Assembly (NCBI RefSeq): GCF_040054535.1
Contig: NC_090794.1
Location: 9,385,001-9,449,000 of the forward strand
Source: Antennarius striatus
Taxonomy: Eukaryota; Chordata; Actinopteri; Lophiiformes; Antennariidae
Length of the DNA: 64,000 nucleotides
Direction of reading: 5' to 3'
A program made the position numbers and the translations under genes. The notes beneath the pieces were generated by a model, which worked only from the letters and a program-made list of their open reading frames with translations, did not search any database and was not told the DNA's origin. Shown here in pieces: positions 1 to 15,540 of the stretch (the stretch's first letter is position 1; each line of letters begins with the position of its first letter).

Positions 1-1193
1 TTGCACCTTGAAAGTACAGATACGTATATAATGTATTCCATGTTATGTTATCATATAAATGCAAATCTAAAACCAACATCTCAAACCAACAAGATCACTC
101 CTGTTTTATGCATCTACAAGCAGCACTTTGACAATATTCCGTTGCCTGGCTGAACACCTCCTGGTTGCTAAGTGAGCTGCTGACTGCCAAGAACTCATCT
201 CAGCTCATGCACCACAATCACTGCTCTCCTGTAGGAGAACTGGCTTCTCTTTTTGCCTCTCTTATTCTGCCCGTCGTTCTCTCATCTAGGATTATTCATT
301 CGAGAGCTGAAAGCCAAAGTTTATCCCTATCTGTCTCTGTGTGACACAGCTCTGTCAATCTGCCCCACCTCCCCCTCTGCTTCTCGCTCCTTTTATCATC
401 TCCCTCCTCAAGTCTGAGTTGGGGAGGGCAGGGATTCATGATACCTGCAATGTTTCGTGGAAAATGGGGAAACAGAGTGGCACAGAACAGTCAGTCAGCC
501 TATCGGTGTGCATGAGTCATGTATCTGCATTAGAGAGACGGAAATACAAAGAGAATCAGAGACGATTCAAGAGAGAGAGAGAGAGAGACAGCAAGAGTCA
601 CAAGATTTCTGTGTCTGGTCATCTTGAGGGAAATACACCTGCAGGGTCAGACTAATGGCTTTCCAACAATTTCCACACATGATTCATTGCAGTTTGAATC
701 ATTGGTAGCCTCTATACATCAGCATGCTCTCCTTCGTCACTGCCATCCTATCAGCCTTGTCTTTCTCTGACTTGAGTAACTGCTTTGCATACGGCCGGCA
801 GGTTCTGAATGTCGGCCACATTATTGTCACCTCGCTGAATTGCATTTCAGGAACTGAGCAGAAAAAGCCTCCAGAGAGCGAAGAAGGTGAAGGAGAGACA
901 ATGTTCTCCAGGCGAGGGTGAATTCAATCTGCACTCACTAAGGTGGCGTTTCTGTCCCCTTCTTTTGTGAATTAGCCTTTAGACTCTACTGAGTTTGTAT
1001 CCTCCTGCCCAGTTCAGTGAATAGAGAAAAGTGTGCCCTTTTCCTGTTAACATAGCACAGATTAATCAAAGCTCAATCACATTCCATACTAATAAACCCT
1101 GAGGGCAGAAGTGCACTATTTCTTGAACTAATTAAGAGAACTTGCTGTTCTAGACAAATTATGTTAAGATTGTGATGCTCAGTGAATCCTAAC

Positions 1194-1195
<2 letters not shown>
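1..1195. other. Intergenic, no gene seen
   Basis: I see no gene in this stretch. The open frames are short, lack recognisable domains and are not flanked by a convincing splice pattern. A short (GA)n run lies near 571-588. The rest is ordinary mixed-composition sequence. Confidence 0.5.
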
Positions 1196-1196
<1 letters not shown>

Positions 1197-1243
<47 letters not shown>

Positions 1244-1290
1244 CGTGCATGCGTGCGTGCGTGTGCGTGTGCGTGTGTGTGTGTGTGTGT
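1197..1290. repeat. (GT)n/(GTGC)n microsatellite
   Basis: This is a dinucleotide GT array interrupted by GTGC and GTGTGC units near its 3' half. The Cys-Val open frame across it is an artefact of the repeat. Confidence 0.95.
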
Positions 1291-2142
1291 TCTGGCCTCT
1301 GAAGTCGTGGGGGATGTTGGCCTAGATTGGGCAAAATTGAGTCAGCACATCAATTTATGGTTGCAAGAATTAACTTTTATTAGGACATTGCCTATTTTGG
1401 AATGTTAATCATCAATTTTTTGGCCACTGTAAGCTTAATTTTCCTATGCCTTGTGAATTAACATAAGTGAGTTAATAATTCATGTAAAAAGCGTATGCAT
1501 TTCCTAGTTTTGTTTTCTGTATCTATCCACACAAGTCTGATTGTCTGTCTGCACATGTTTTGAGTGAGGAATCTCTTAGAATGCTGCGTCCACCCCAGTG
1601 TGATGAAATGAATGGAAGATGGTTTATGGCACTCACAGCTTTCAAAATGACATCTCGAAATGATGACAGCATCATACATCTCCACAAACTGGTTCCCTGT
1701 TTATTTCAGACAGTTCTTGACCTTGGAAACATGTCTGTCGATAAATTTTATAAACTGCAAAGACTTACTTTCAACGGATGTTGGAACCACATGGGACCAG
1801 TCCTTCCCCATACCAAAGCAGACTCTGCAAGCCCAGTGAGGGCCAGACATCCTAGTGGGACATAGGCTGGCGGACTTTCACAGCATACTGTCATACTCTC
1901 TGGAAATTGCAGCAGAGCCCCTGATAATAAATCCCTATGCAGAAATGAATAGTATTATCAGTCATGGAGCCTCCGATGATATTTCCAAGCAGACGTCTGA
2001 ACTGCTCAGCCTGACCTCTTTGCTGTCGTGTAGCTTTATTATTCATGGGGTGTTTTCGATTAACATCGTCTGAGAAATTGGGAAACTTTCTTATGGATAT
2101 GAACTGCAAAACCTAGTGCTTGGATGCTGCTTACTAATATTT

Positions 2143-2218
2143 GAGTTGACACACTGCTCATGTAGAGTGTTAGATACAGTGAGTTGACACACTGCTCATG
2201 TAGAGTGTTAGATACAGT
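2143..2218. repeat. Perfect tandem duplication, 38-bp unit, two copies
   Basis: The 38-bp unit beginning GAGTTGACACACTGCTC occurs at 2143-2180 and again, identically, at 2181-2218. The second copy runs into a 9-bp inverted repeat (GTTAGATAC, 5-nt spacer, GTATCTAAC). The absence of differences points to a recent duplication. Confidence 0.95.
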
Positions 2219-2255
2219 CGGTATCTAACACAAAGATGTATATGTAGAGTGTAAA

Positions 2256-2303
2256 AGTAATTTCCCCCGTTAGGGGATTAATAAAGTGGATCTTCTTCTT
2301 CTT
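2256..2303 (+). mobile_element. LINE 3'-tail relic ending in (TTC)n
   Basis: The sequence AATTTCCCCCGTTAGGGGAT followed by TAATAAAGT and a CTTCTTCTT run matches the usual 3' end of fish Rex1/L2-type retroposons: a GC-rich hairpin, AATAAAG, then a simple-repeat tail. Only the tail is present. Family assignment is from memory of such ends. Confidence 0.55.
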
Positions 2304-4534
2304 CATGGCTTCTTGCATCCTGATCTGAAATGACTGATCCATCATGGAATGATGTTCAGCAGTAATTATTTTTTTGTTCTCATAAATAGGCATTATTGTA
2401 TCAACGTTATCATCCCTGAGAAAGTCCAATCCATGTCTTATAAATCGGTTTCTACTTATTATCAGCACCATAGAACCAATCAATCAACCTACAAAGGGAC
2501 CAGTGAAGAAAAATGTCCTTACTTCTGTATCTAAGTGAAAAACCTTGTCTTTAATGATTTGTCTGGATTGAAAATAATCTTTTAAAGGCATTGGTAATTG
2601 GGTTATATTGTTCGCCTTCTGCACCCGTGACCTGGTGATTTATTTGATCTCCAACTATGATAATGCAGAACTTCTTGTCTTGGATGATATTAACATTAAC
2701 TGTAATGAATGAAAATCTCTGTATCTTAATTCAATGTCACAGAGGTTATCTCTTACCCTTCCAGACCACATCCAAAATATACAGTACAGGCCACCTTTAG
2801 ATAGAATCAGAACCAACATATACAGCATTATAAATCCAGTGGTGGTTTTACCGTTGATCATTCCTCAATGGATCCCAGATGCAAAATTACAAAGATCCAA
2901 CCTATGAATCACTGTCAAAAATAACTTAAAATACGTTTTGTCTGATTTACAGTAGAGTAATGTTTGGTTCACCATCGTAATTTCTGATGTCAACTTTTTC
3001 ATGAAAACAACTCATTCTATTTAAGGCGTACAGTTTCCAGAGTGAAACAATCCTTGTTTCTGTTCAGATCTGCTCATTCTACATGGAAGAGACGGACATT
3101 GAAAAGTGGAGATATTTCCATGTCACTTTTTTTTTCACCAAAGGAAATAAACTTCATCTAAACTTTGGACAATTACTTATAATTACAATGAGTATTTGAT
3201 TTTTTTAGGTTATATTTTTGAAACTATAAATGTGATTTAAAAAAATTCATGTTGTTGGAAAGCTTTCTTTAAATCACAAGCATTCCTATAAATCATTTGA
3301 AATATCCTTTAACATGTATTGACTAGTGTTGTGTTTGCAGTGATGTCATCTCCACTGGAATGTATGTATTGTTCTATGTTTTGTCTGTATCTTTATCAAA
3401 TAGATCTGTCCGTCTCTACCTTTTAAAAAAGTTCATGATGGATTATGATCATTATGTGCTTAGTCCACACTTACCTAAACCAACCTTCAGGCCTTTCCAT
3501 TCAGAGTACTTTCTTTAAAGAGAGCCCGAAGGCCTGAATTACTTCTGTTTTATCTCTTGTTCAATCTGCCTGATCATCGCACTCTCAGCCATCACACATC
3601 GCCGTGGTAACTGTGCAGCTTTTTGTCTGGTTCACAACTTAACTGGTGATGGTAATGATTGGAAATGTGATCCACCTATTGAGGAAGAAACCCTGTACTT
3701 CAACTGAGATTACGCAGAGGACTGAAGTCTCACTCTTGACTCATTTGGATGTGTAGTATTTCCTCCATGCTGGTGTTAAATGAATTAGTAACAAACCAAA
3801 AGTTGTTTCAACAGTTTTTATATTTTTAAAAAGTCATGCATCTGCTCTGAAAGCAACAGGAAACATTTCAGCTGAAGATGCTTATAAGTGTACTGCTGAG
3901 AGACACATACATCACCCAGTTGTCAACTATACAAACAGCCCTGAAACTGTGTGTTGAATTGAATGATGAAATCTGAACCCAAATGAAACTGCATCCATAG
4001 AGAGGAACGTGGCGGGCATTTTGATTGGTTATATAAGGAGAGGATACTGGGAGAGCAAGTGCACACACACTCATACAGACCCCGGAGGCCTGTGTTTGCC
4101 TTTCCTGTAATCTGAGCTTCCGTTCTCTGAAGAATGATGTAACTGAATGCCAGCCCTAAACCAAGCAGGAGAGCCTGCCAGACAGACACAGTAAAATGTG
4201 TTTGTCTCTATGTGTGCACCTTCATATCTTTTCACATTCCTTGTATCACCACATACTACTAATTACAAATAGATGCAGGACAGAAAGTTCTTCTCTGTTG
4301 TGAACTCAGTCTTTTTTGCTCCTGCAAATTTTGTTGCAGGAAGCGCTATCTATTATTGCATCACGTTGCCCTGCAGATACTTTTACAAGGTCATCAAGAT
4401 GTGGCAGTGAACCAAAGCACACAACTCCTGTAGCACAAAATCCTTGACTAGTTTGAAGACCGTTAATGCAAGTCTCTGTGAGCCTGACGGTGGCGTGAAA
4501 TGGTCAGGAGGGCATCTGGTTAACAAATCTCTTT
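2304..4534. other. Intergenic, no gene seen; possible isolated CCAAT/TATA pair near 4 kb
   Basis: No reading frame here is supportable. On + at 4023-4038 an ATTGG box sits directly before TATATAAGG, which looks like a core promoter. I can identify no downstream exon, so the match may be chance. Confidence 0.4.
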
Positions 4535-4654
4535 TCTTCTCTTCTCTTCTCTTCTCTTCTCTTCTCTTCTCTTCTCTTCTCTTCTCTTCTCTTCTCTTCT
4601 CTTCTCTTCTCTTCTCTTCTCTTCTCTTCTCTTCTCTTCTCTTCTCTTCTCTTC
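4535..4654. repeat. (TTCTC)n pentanucleotide array
   Basis: About 24 nearly perfect TTCTC units make a polypyrimidine tract on the + strand. The Arg-Glu-Glu-Lys and Leu-Phe-Ser-Ser open frames across it are repeat artefacts. Confidence 0.95.
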
Positions 4655-5372
4655 CCACCATTACCTTCAGTTTAACAGGATTGGATTCTATATTGAAGAA
4701 TATCTTTAAATTGCATTAATTTTCAACAGCAAATAGGGTTCCTAGTAACATATTCACTTACAATGTATTTCATTTGGTTTTTTTCCAAACATTTAACTTA
4801 AAACATTACTGTGAACTCTAACGGAATTGCTTTTATTGCCCAGACCGACTTTCATTTCCCAGAGTAGCACAAACATGTACATATGCAGTGCTTCATTCAA
4901 TCCAATAAACACCATCCCTGAAATCATTTAGGCAGACTGTGTTTCCCCAAAAAACAAATTTGCTGTTGCAAAAATACACATATAAAAATAAGGCAGCCTC
5001 AGAGGGTTGATTATAAATTCCACAAATGTGCCTCTGGATACTTTTCTTTGAATTTGCCTTCCAATTGACTTTCCCATCCTGTTCACCAGTAACCATCTAA
5101 GATATCAGTTAAAAAAATATTAAAGGAAATGTTGGAAGTGAAGTAAACAGACGTCTGCAATGGCCAAAAGTCTTGCACTAACCAAGTCAAACATACAGCA
5201 TGGTTTTTGCTTATAGTTTCACTGCCCAGTAAATTGCAATACAAACATCTTGTGCAAAAGAATAGGGGCTTATTTTTTGGTGTGGTGGGGAAATAGGTCA
5301 GAGGTTTCTTTACTTTGTAATGCTGCACATGATTCTGAGAGTGTTGCCACACAAGTTTCAAGTATTTGTGTT

Positions 5373-5383
5373 TTGTGTGTGTG

Positions 5384-5435
<52 letters not shown>

Positions 5436-5437
5436 TG
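5373..5437. repeat. (GT)n then (GTGC)n compound microsatellite
   Basis: A (GT)n stretch changes abruptly to about ten GTGC units. Both are alternating purine-pyrimidine DNA. No gene is associated. Confidence 0.95.
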
Positions 5438-5820
5438 GAGGAGGAGGGTATTTTGGGTTTATTTTTCTCTCCATTCGACCTATTTGCTGATCGACCACAG
5501 TGTTCCCCGCTCTGCCCAGGTTTCCATGCCAACAGAACCAGTGGCGAGACAAAAGATGAGGGCTCAGTCGGTCACAGAGAGCACTGTCAGTCTGCTGCTC
5601 CTGTTATCAAGTACGTTCTCAAACCAATGCACTGTAAACACAGAGATATGAGACGAGACTATAACTTATAGTAGTTTCTTTGGAAACAACTGCAGTCCTG
5701 TAAGATGAGCTCACAACATCAAGTTTGGGTGTGTTCCTACAAGATTTATTAGTTATTGGAAAAAGGGCAATTTCTTTGACACTTTATTTTTTTGAAGGTT
5801 ATTTTTAAGAGATCTTGCAT

Positions 5821-5933
5821 TCATCCTTTATCTGCTGGTAGAGCGAGGAAATGGGATGAAAAGCAACCAGCTGGACTCAAACCTAGACTCCTGCTAGCGT
5901 GCATGCTCCACTGGGTGAACAACTCGAGCGCCC
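5821..5933 (-). mobile_element. tRNA-derived SINE (diverged)
   Basis: Read on the minus strand, the element starts GGGCGCTCGAGTTGTTCACC, then an A-box-like segment (5906-5920) and a B box GGTTTGAGTCC (5873-5883), followed by a body like TTGCTTTTCATCCCATTTCC. This layout matches a common fish tRNA-derived SINE whose copies carry a gcatgtcatccc body. It is diverged and probably 5'-complete. The anticodon arm is not intact, so it is not a tRNA gene. Confidence 0.6.
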
Positions 5934-6294
5934 ATTTAATGTACTTTCACTGTCAATATAAAATGTATTTTGGCCAACTTTAATTTCAATATCACATTAA
6001 TTTTTCACAAGATCTTGTGTTATTGATGGGAGAATCAGGCCACCATCTTCTACAGCAAATCCCAAGGACTTCCATTGAGGTTAAGGCCTGGAGTCTGGGG
6101 TTGGCCAATCCGTGTGTGGAAATGATGCCTCATCTGCCTGAGCCACTCTCTCACAATTTCATCTTGGAATATATCCATGCCATCTGGGAAGAAAAAAATC
6201 CTTTAGGGTAAAACCCAGTAATTCAGTGTATTCAGGTGGTCAGCTGACCTCACAGGCCTGACCAAGTGGAGCAAATCAGTCTATGCTCTCAAGT

Positions 6295-6674
6295 TGTCAT
6301 GTTTCACTGTTTGTTCCTGTCTGCCCCGCCCCTCCTACTCTGTGTTCACCTGATCTCTGATAGTGTCCCACCCCCCCGTGTCCAATCACCCCCATTCGTC
6401 CTGTTTATATTCCCTCTCTGTCTTGTTCTTTGTTGTAGCCCTTTGCTCAGGTCCCAGCGTTAAACTGCAGTCATAGTCTTGTCATTGTCTTTGAGTGTAT
6501 GACCCTTGCTTGTTTTTTGACCTTCACTTTTTCCTCATGATTTGGACACCTCTGCCTGGTTTTTACTGCCTTCCTTTACCTATATCTCTGCTTGGTAATA
6601 AACCTGTCTTTTCGATTTACACCAGTTTCTGTTGAGCATTTGAGTCCTGCATTCACGGTGCCACGTTCATGACA
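6295..6674 (+). mobile_element. Solo LTR (Ty3/Gypsy-like)
   Basis: The 380-bp unit begins TGTCATG and ends CATGACA, a perfect 7-bp terminal inverted repeat with the TG...CA ends of an LTR. Flanking 5-mers are CAAGT (6290-6294) and CAAAT (6675-6679), a target-site duplication with one mismatch. A poly(A) signal AATAAA (6597-6602) lies about 75 bp from the 3' end, as expected for the R region. The pyrimidine-rich body resembles common fish Gypsy solo LTRs. There is no internal coding region. Family is inferred by appearance. Confidence 0.65.
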
Positions 6675-7777
6675 CAAATAAATTGAAGGCTTTTTTCAGA
6701 TTAGCCTCCCCGATAAATGCTTAATGTTACTACTGTTTTGTCTCTATCCCTTGCGTTCTCTTCACATTGTTATTGTGGAAATGCTCTTATTTTCACTATT
6801 AAGCAGTGACTTGTACGGTTTCTTTTTTTTATGATTTGATTTCACCAAACTTTCAACATTCATCCAATGGAAGGCTTTCACCTATTTAAGTTTAATCCAT
6901 GTAGTGCCTTTTTAAGTATTTTGTTACTTTTAACAGTTTATAATGACTTTCAATCCTACTATGATGTAAATATTTAAATCAAGTCATAATTTTTGTCAGT
7001 CAGTCAAATCAAAAAGTCACTCAAACTCCTTGACCAGATAGTTTGTTAGTGTGTTTCTCATTGTCATGCACAGAGGAAGGGATTATATTCACTCACCTTG
7101 TCTCCACTGACAGCAGAGTTTACAGAAATTTAATAGTTTTAGCTATGTTAGTGACATAGCTATTAGTGACATAGCAAAATCAGTCCTCCAAAAGTAAAAA
7201 ACTTTCCTATGTCTCGTATGTCAGCAGAGGGAAAGTATGAGCCTGGAGGAGAAACTGTATTAAACAGCTACCTGAATTTATATGAGTAAAGAAATGCTAC
7301 AGCAGCTATGTGTAGTGTTGCTGAAAGACAACTTTCCACTTCATTCATCACTAGTGAAAGGAAATGTGGATCGTAAGTAAAGACAATGAAGATGAAAATA
7401 AAATTAGATGGAGAAAGAGATACAGATTTGATGGATGTGAGGGGCAACGAAAGGGGTATTAGTAAGTTAAAATGAAAACAGGAGAGAGTGCCGCAAAAAC
7501 AAAACAACATGGGAGGGGGGCTGGAGAATGAAGGAAACGTGATCTTTGGAGGAATGAGAAAAGAGAATGAGTTGAATTCTGACTTTCAAAGACCTCCAAC
7601 CAACCGAAGCCAATTTGTGCAGCTCAAGGTGATCCCAGGGAGAGCCAATCAGAGAGGAGAGAGGCAGAGCGCTTCCTCTTTTGATAAATTCTCATCAGTG
7701 TCTCTATGAACAAACAAGTGCTGCCTTCACCTATAAGAAAGTTGCACGTGGGTGTCCTTCCTCACAAACACAGACAA

Positions 7778-7778
<1 letters not shown>
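6675..7778. other. Intergenic, no gene seen
   Basis: This is AT-rich sequence with no supportable gene. Short direct repeats of TAGTGACATAGC occur around 7148-7177. Confidence 0.45.

Positions 7779-7779
<1 letters not shown>

Positions 7780-7845
<66 letters not shown>
7780..7845. repeat. (CA)n microsatellite
   Basis: An uninterrupted CA array of about 33 units on the + strand. The Thr-His open frames across it are artefacts. Confidence 0.95.
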
Positions 7846-7848
<3 letters not shown>

Positions 7849-9092
7849 TGCACTCCTGCATCCTCATCATGAGGGAAGATTAATGATCTGGCTGTTGTCT
7901 CGAACAGATAACTACTTCTGCATCAGCTCAGCATCCCGCCTCCCTAATCAATCATCTTAATGTAAAGAGATAGAGTGACTGCTTTAACTTCAACCACATT
8001 CATCTGATGATCCCTCTTTACGGCTTCTGTGAACTCCTCTCGTGATTGCTGTGATGTATCTGGTATATCTATAGAACCAATGCAGGTCATGGTTGGCCTT
8101 TAATGGCCTTGGAGGATTGCCTGCAAATAGTAATTAACCAGATCAAAGTAGTTGTAATTTGTCATGATGCTCTATACATGCTGTTTTTTCTCCCCTTACA
8201 TGTCTTGTCTTAATGCATCATAGAATTATCTGACTTGGGCTGTTTTTGAATTTCTAGAATCATCAGAAGCAGTTTTATGAAAGCTGCAAAGCAGGATGAT
8301 CAAAACGAATTCCTTAAAAATTCAAATCTAGTGAACAATCACTGACGTTTCCTGGTGGATGCAGAAGACATCTGAATAACAAAAAATGCAGATTTGGAGC
8401 CACCAGAATATCAATGTGGTGTGTGATATCTTTGATGATGTCCCTCTGTGCTGCGAAGTGTCTGCTGCAGCAGCTTCTTACTTTGAAGGTATGGGCTTAT
8501 CTGACAAGAAAATAATGAGATCACTTCAATCACATCTGCGCATAAATGCAGATGCTTGGATCCGTGTTGTATAATGCCCTCCATGCCATTTCAGACCAAC
8601 ACATACGAGCGTGAGATTGAGGGTGTGTGGAAGAATCGTCTTCTGCATGTTGGATTAATGGAGTCAACAATTCCCTGTGGCATTTCTCTGATCACGCATT
8701 TACATACTCACCCCACTCTACATAGGGACAACAAAAGCCTCCCATCGAGTTGTTTACCCGAAGGACTCGCAAACAGCATATACATAAACACTCGTGCATG
8801 TAAACGCACGTACACAGGGACATAGGGTTGCAATGACAGAATGCATATGCATGTACACTCATTAATGTTTGCATAACAACAGTCACACATATTGATGCTC
8901 ACGCATGCATATGTATATGCTGGGGTGCACTATCAAGGCAGGAAGATCAAGTAAATATTTAGACCCCTCCAAAAAAAAAGAAAGACAGGGGGCTCAAATA
9001 GCAATTCATATTGGCAATTTTGCAATTTATGCCTCCCCTAAAACACCCATAAAGGATCAATAACTGTCTATTAGCAACATATTCTTATTCAG

Positions 9093-9093
9093 A

Positions 9094-9140
<47 letters not shown>

Positions 9141-9184
9141 GCGTGTGCGTGTGCGTGTGCGTGTGCGTGTGCGTGTGTGTGAGC
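9093..9184. repeat. Compound (GT)n/(GTGTGC)n microsatellite
   Basis: GT units are followed by about seven copies of the hexamer GTGTGC and then GT again. A short CA run at 9300-9320 and an oligo-T run near 9363-9376 follow. Confidence 0.95.
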
Positions 9185-9635
9185 GTGTGGGAATGGTGCT
9201 GTCATTTTCTGCATACATTATCAAATACAATCAATACATTTAAACAGATTTCACTGAACTTATTTTTGGAAAAGGCTGTCTGGTTCATGCGTACAGTATA
9301 CACACACACACACACACAGAGGGAGAGAAAGAGAGAGAAGCCAGCAAAGACACACACATTCTTTTTTTTTTTTTTAATCCTGGGTGAATCATCCTCGGGG
9401 TCTCCGTTGGGATGACTCATCCCTCATCAAACGGTTTCCCTGTAGGAAAATCAACACACTCCCATTCACACATCAACTCACACTACCATTAGTATGAACA
9501 TTAGCAAACATGAACACACACACTAAAACTTAAACACAAAGGGCTTCCCTTTCTATGTGCTTTTTTCTCAATGCACGATGTAAGTAATGGACTGTTAGCC
9601 AGGGAAGCCCCTTTGAGATAAATGTAACTGTATTT

Positions 9636-9652
9636 GCGTGTGTGTGTGTGTG

Positions 9653-9709
<57 letters not shown>
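9636..9709. repeat. (GT)n microsatellite
   Basis: A GT array with a single GTGC interruption near 9659. Confidence 0.95.
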
Positions 9710-9710
<1 letters not shown>

Positions 9711-11193
9711 GTGCATCCATTGAAGGAACTCATCACATGCATGTGATGAGTCATACACGGGCTGGATTGCCAGAGAGCGGATGGCTGGTAGGAAGCTGTT
9801 AGGCTGGAAACTCATCAGCTATGCACCACTGCACCCAAGACTCCGTTGAGATTCATACAAGACTCTCTGACTTTCTTGTTAACTGATGTTTGATTTGCAG
9901 TTGGCTGCAAAATAGCTACCTTTACATGTTACATGATATTTTGCTTTTGGAAGCAACCCCACACTTTGCAATCAGTGACTTTAATAGCCTGTGTCACGCT
10001 TCATTATTCCATTTAATACACTGGAAGACGGATACAGAGGGTTTTCACAGAGAGGCAGCATGACAAATCTCCAAATGTGGGCCACCGCTCAAGGCTTTTT
10101 CCATTAGGTCAAGTTCATAGATCCATTTTATTCCAGTCTTTTCTTTGTTTTATAACTCCTTGATATGAATAAAGATCTCATGGCTTCGGTATAAATTATA
10201 TCACACAGAAAGGAGAATCCAAAAATGTTTTATTTTTATCAAGCATGCACTCAGAGCTGCACAGCAACAAATATTTTAATTCACCAAAGTCAGGATTTGC
10301 AAGGCTAAGACAACTTCTGCATGATGAGAACACAGTCATTGCACAACTCAGGTGGGGCTGAGGCTTGTCAATAAAAGGAATTATGTGGATCAGATTAACT
10401 ACAGTCCTGCCAGAATAAATTAAGAGAACAGAATGTTTGCTTTGATAAAACAATTTCTAAGAAGAACTAGGTCGTGTTTTGAAATGAATCTTATATTTAT
10501 ACCTGACAGAAGGGAGAAGTAATGCTGCTGTTCCTGGACAAGCAGCTTGAAATGAGAGATAGTGGACCAAATGAATGGAAGCTTGAAAAATCACAGCTAA
10601 TGTGTTTATTCTCCTCATGCAGTTTTGGAGTGAACAATTCCAGTGGAGCTAGGCTTGACTAAATGCAAAAATTGTGAAGCTAATTCTTTAGTTATCCAAA
10701 TGCATTAAATCCAAATCAACTAGACTTAAAATATATTCTGTATTTCTTCCATGGGTTACATATACTGGCTTGTTTTATAACTTTACAGCTGATGTTCATA
10801 CAAAAGCATGAAAATGCACAAACATGGATTATTTTAGAAACATTAAAGGTCCTGTATAATACAAAGTGCTCTATTCTGTCTGAACATGTTTTAGTTCATA
10901 AACACCTAAAATGTATTTTGGAGACTTCAGGGCCAATTTCTAAAAATGTGAGTAAAATTACAATATTCGACCTGGACAGAACATGATCTAAATGTGGCCG
11001 GGGAGAAATATACAGATGATGCCACCATGGAGGCACTGTAATTACTGATTTAATGGCTTATACTTGTTTTTATCCTCCATGTACACATCACCATGTATAA
11101 TGTTGTGTATTTAAGCCATGTGTAGTGTGTGAAAGACAGGAGAACACTTAGACCGTGGGAAGGGGGATCACTCGTCGCTTTATTCTACCTTTT
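9710..11193. other. Intergenic, no gene seen
   Basis: No open frame with domain content or splice structure is visible. The sequence is of ordinary, AT-rich composition. Confidence 0.45.
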
Positions 11194-11196
11194 GTG

Positions 11197-11242
<46 letters not shown>

Positions 11243-11255
11243 CATGCGTGTGCGC
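11194..11255. repeat. (GT)n microsatellite
   Basis: A GT array with GTGC and GCATGC variants at its 3' end. Confidence 0.95.
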
Positions 11256-11784
11256 AATGCATGTCCCACATATGCTTGAATGTGCTGAGCTCCCTACCTC
11301 CAGCTCAGACAGAAACCACCTGGTGTACCTGATACATCTTTGGCAAACACTTGCAACTCGCCACTCTTACAACCCTTCCTCTCTTCCTCATTAAGTTTGT
11401 AAGTCTACCCTCCACATACGTCTTTTCCACTGGATGCCTGGTGCTCAGGATGCTGATCCGACTTTCCATAAAGTTCCAGATTTTGACATCTGGTGGCCGA
11501 GATAAGCCGAAAGCACACTGGAGCGCATCAGTCGGTCTGTGAGACTATAGGAGGATTAAAGCATATAAACAATCTGATAATACACAGCTTAGATCACAAG
11601 GGTGGGCCAAGATAAGCACTCGGAAATGAGGACTGCACAATGCAGCGCACATCTGTTAAGAAAGTTTTTAAAAAAAACAAAAACGTGCAAACAAAATCTT
11701 CACATGTGATTAGTTCATACTGATTTAAATATACAAGTAACACCAGTGTGCATATGTACACAAATGTGCATATGTACCCAACAT

Positions 11785-11872
11785 ATGTGTGTGTGTGCAT
11801 GCGTATGTGTGTGTGTGTGTGTGCATGTGTGTATGTATGTGCATGTATACGTGTGTGTGTATGTGCATGCAT

Positions 11873-11931
<59 letters not shown>

Positions 11932-11965
11932 TGTTTGTGTGTGTGCGTGTACATGTGTGAGTGTA
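11785..11965. repeat. Complex (GT)n/(GTAT)n/(GTGCAT)n array
   Basis: About 180 bp of imperfect alternating purine-pyrimidine repeats, with a purer GT core at about 11876-11928. Older imperfect units flank a younger pure core. Confidence 0.9.
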
Positions 11966-14379
<2,414 letters not shown>

Positions 14380-15257
14380 CTCATGCAGAGGCCAGACAAG
14401 GACAGTGTGTTCTCGTCATTTCCGAGTTTTTTTGGTCCCATTCAGAATAATGGCTGCTTACATAGTCACAGATACTACATATATTTGTGAAGCACTTTCA
14501 GCCATTGTTCCATTCAAGTCTTTAAACAAGCAATCTGAAAGGGTATGTTAGTTACAGTGAATAGCATTTCATTTTTGTTACATACAATTATATGTGTTGT
14601 GCAGTGACCGAACATAATCTAAATAAGAACAATAAACATCATCAATGTGAAGTCATCACTGAGGAGAAACGGTTATGTGTTATTGCTTTATATTCTGTGA
14701 CATGACACACCAAACATCCTAAGGAATCTGTCCACAAATGTCACTGAATTCTTCACTGTAGGAGTGTATGGAAATTTTAAGTCCAGTGGGGACAACACAC
14801 ATCTTCTCACAACTTTTGCCACTGTCATTTACAATTTGTTTCACATTGGAATTCTGTTTTTACCAATTATTCTGTCAACATTTCATTCATAACCATGTAT
14901 GTATTCTTTTTGTCATCATTTCAAACAAATAATAGTCATCAGTTTAAATTATTAACTAGTTCTGATGTATTATATTAAATTCTTACAAACATGCCAGAAG
15001 TATGTTGAAATATTCCACATTGTTGGCACTAGTACTAGTTTTGCATGTACATTGGTATCATTGGTGCATATATACATACATACATATACATACATACAAA
15101 AGACAGAGATTTATTGAAACATTATCAATAAATCAATCAAGTTTTATCTATGAAGCTTTTAATCATGGCAACCAACATTTTAAAGTGCTTTAACAGACAG
15201 AAAATCCCAACAGAACCCTCCACAGTAGAAGAGGCAAGAGCACAAGCAGTATAACAG

Positions 15258-15540
15258 AGGGTGGCCTCACAGCTGAGCAGCAGCACTATTTGGTTCAAAT
15301 CCTCCTGGAGACCAAATCATCAGTGTGGAGTCTTTGCCTGTTTGCAACAGAGGTGAATTGGTGATTGTAAATTGCCCATAGGCATTCATGTGAATGTGGT
15401 CGGTTGCTTGTCTTTGTCTTTCATGTGGCCTTGTGATGAACTGGTGATTTGCTCAGGGCGTATCCAGCCTCCATCCTAACCGTAACCCCCCCACCCCTAA
15501 CTATAAACAGGATAAGCAGTTAGGAAAATGAATGAATGAT
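15258..15540 (+). mobile_element. tRNA-derived SINE, family A, copy 1
   Basis: A degraded tRNA-like head (B box GGTTCAAATCC at about 15292-15302) is followed by the body common to this fish SINE: a gtgtggagt segment, the aattggtgattgtaaattgcc stretch, a gtgatgaactggtg segment, and the tail GGATAAGCAGT...GAATGAATGA. The same architecture recurs at 20513-20782 and 39307-39596, which supports a dispersed family. Confidence 0.75.

Noticed and set aside
4535-4654. CRISPR-like or coding repeat (Arg-Glu-Glu-Lys)
   Set aside because: It is a simple pentanucleotide microsatellite without spacers.
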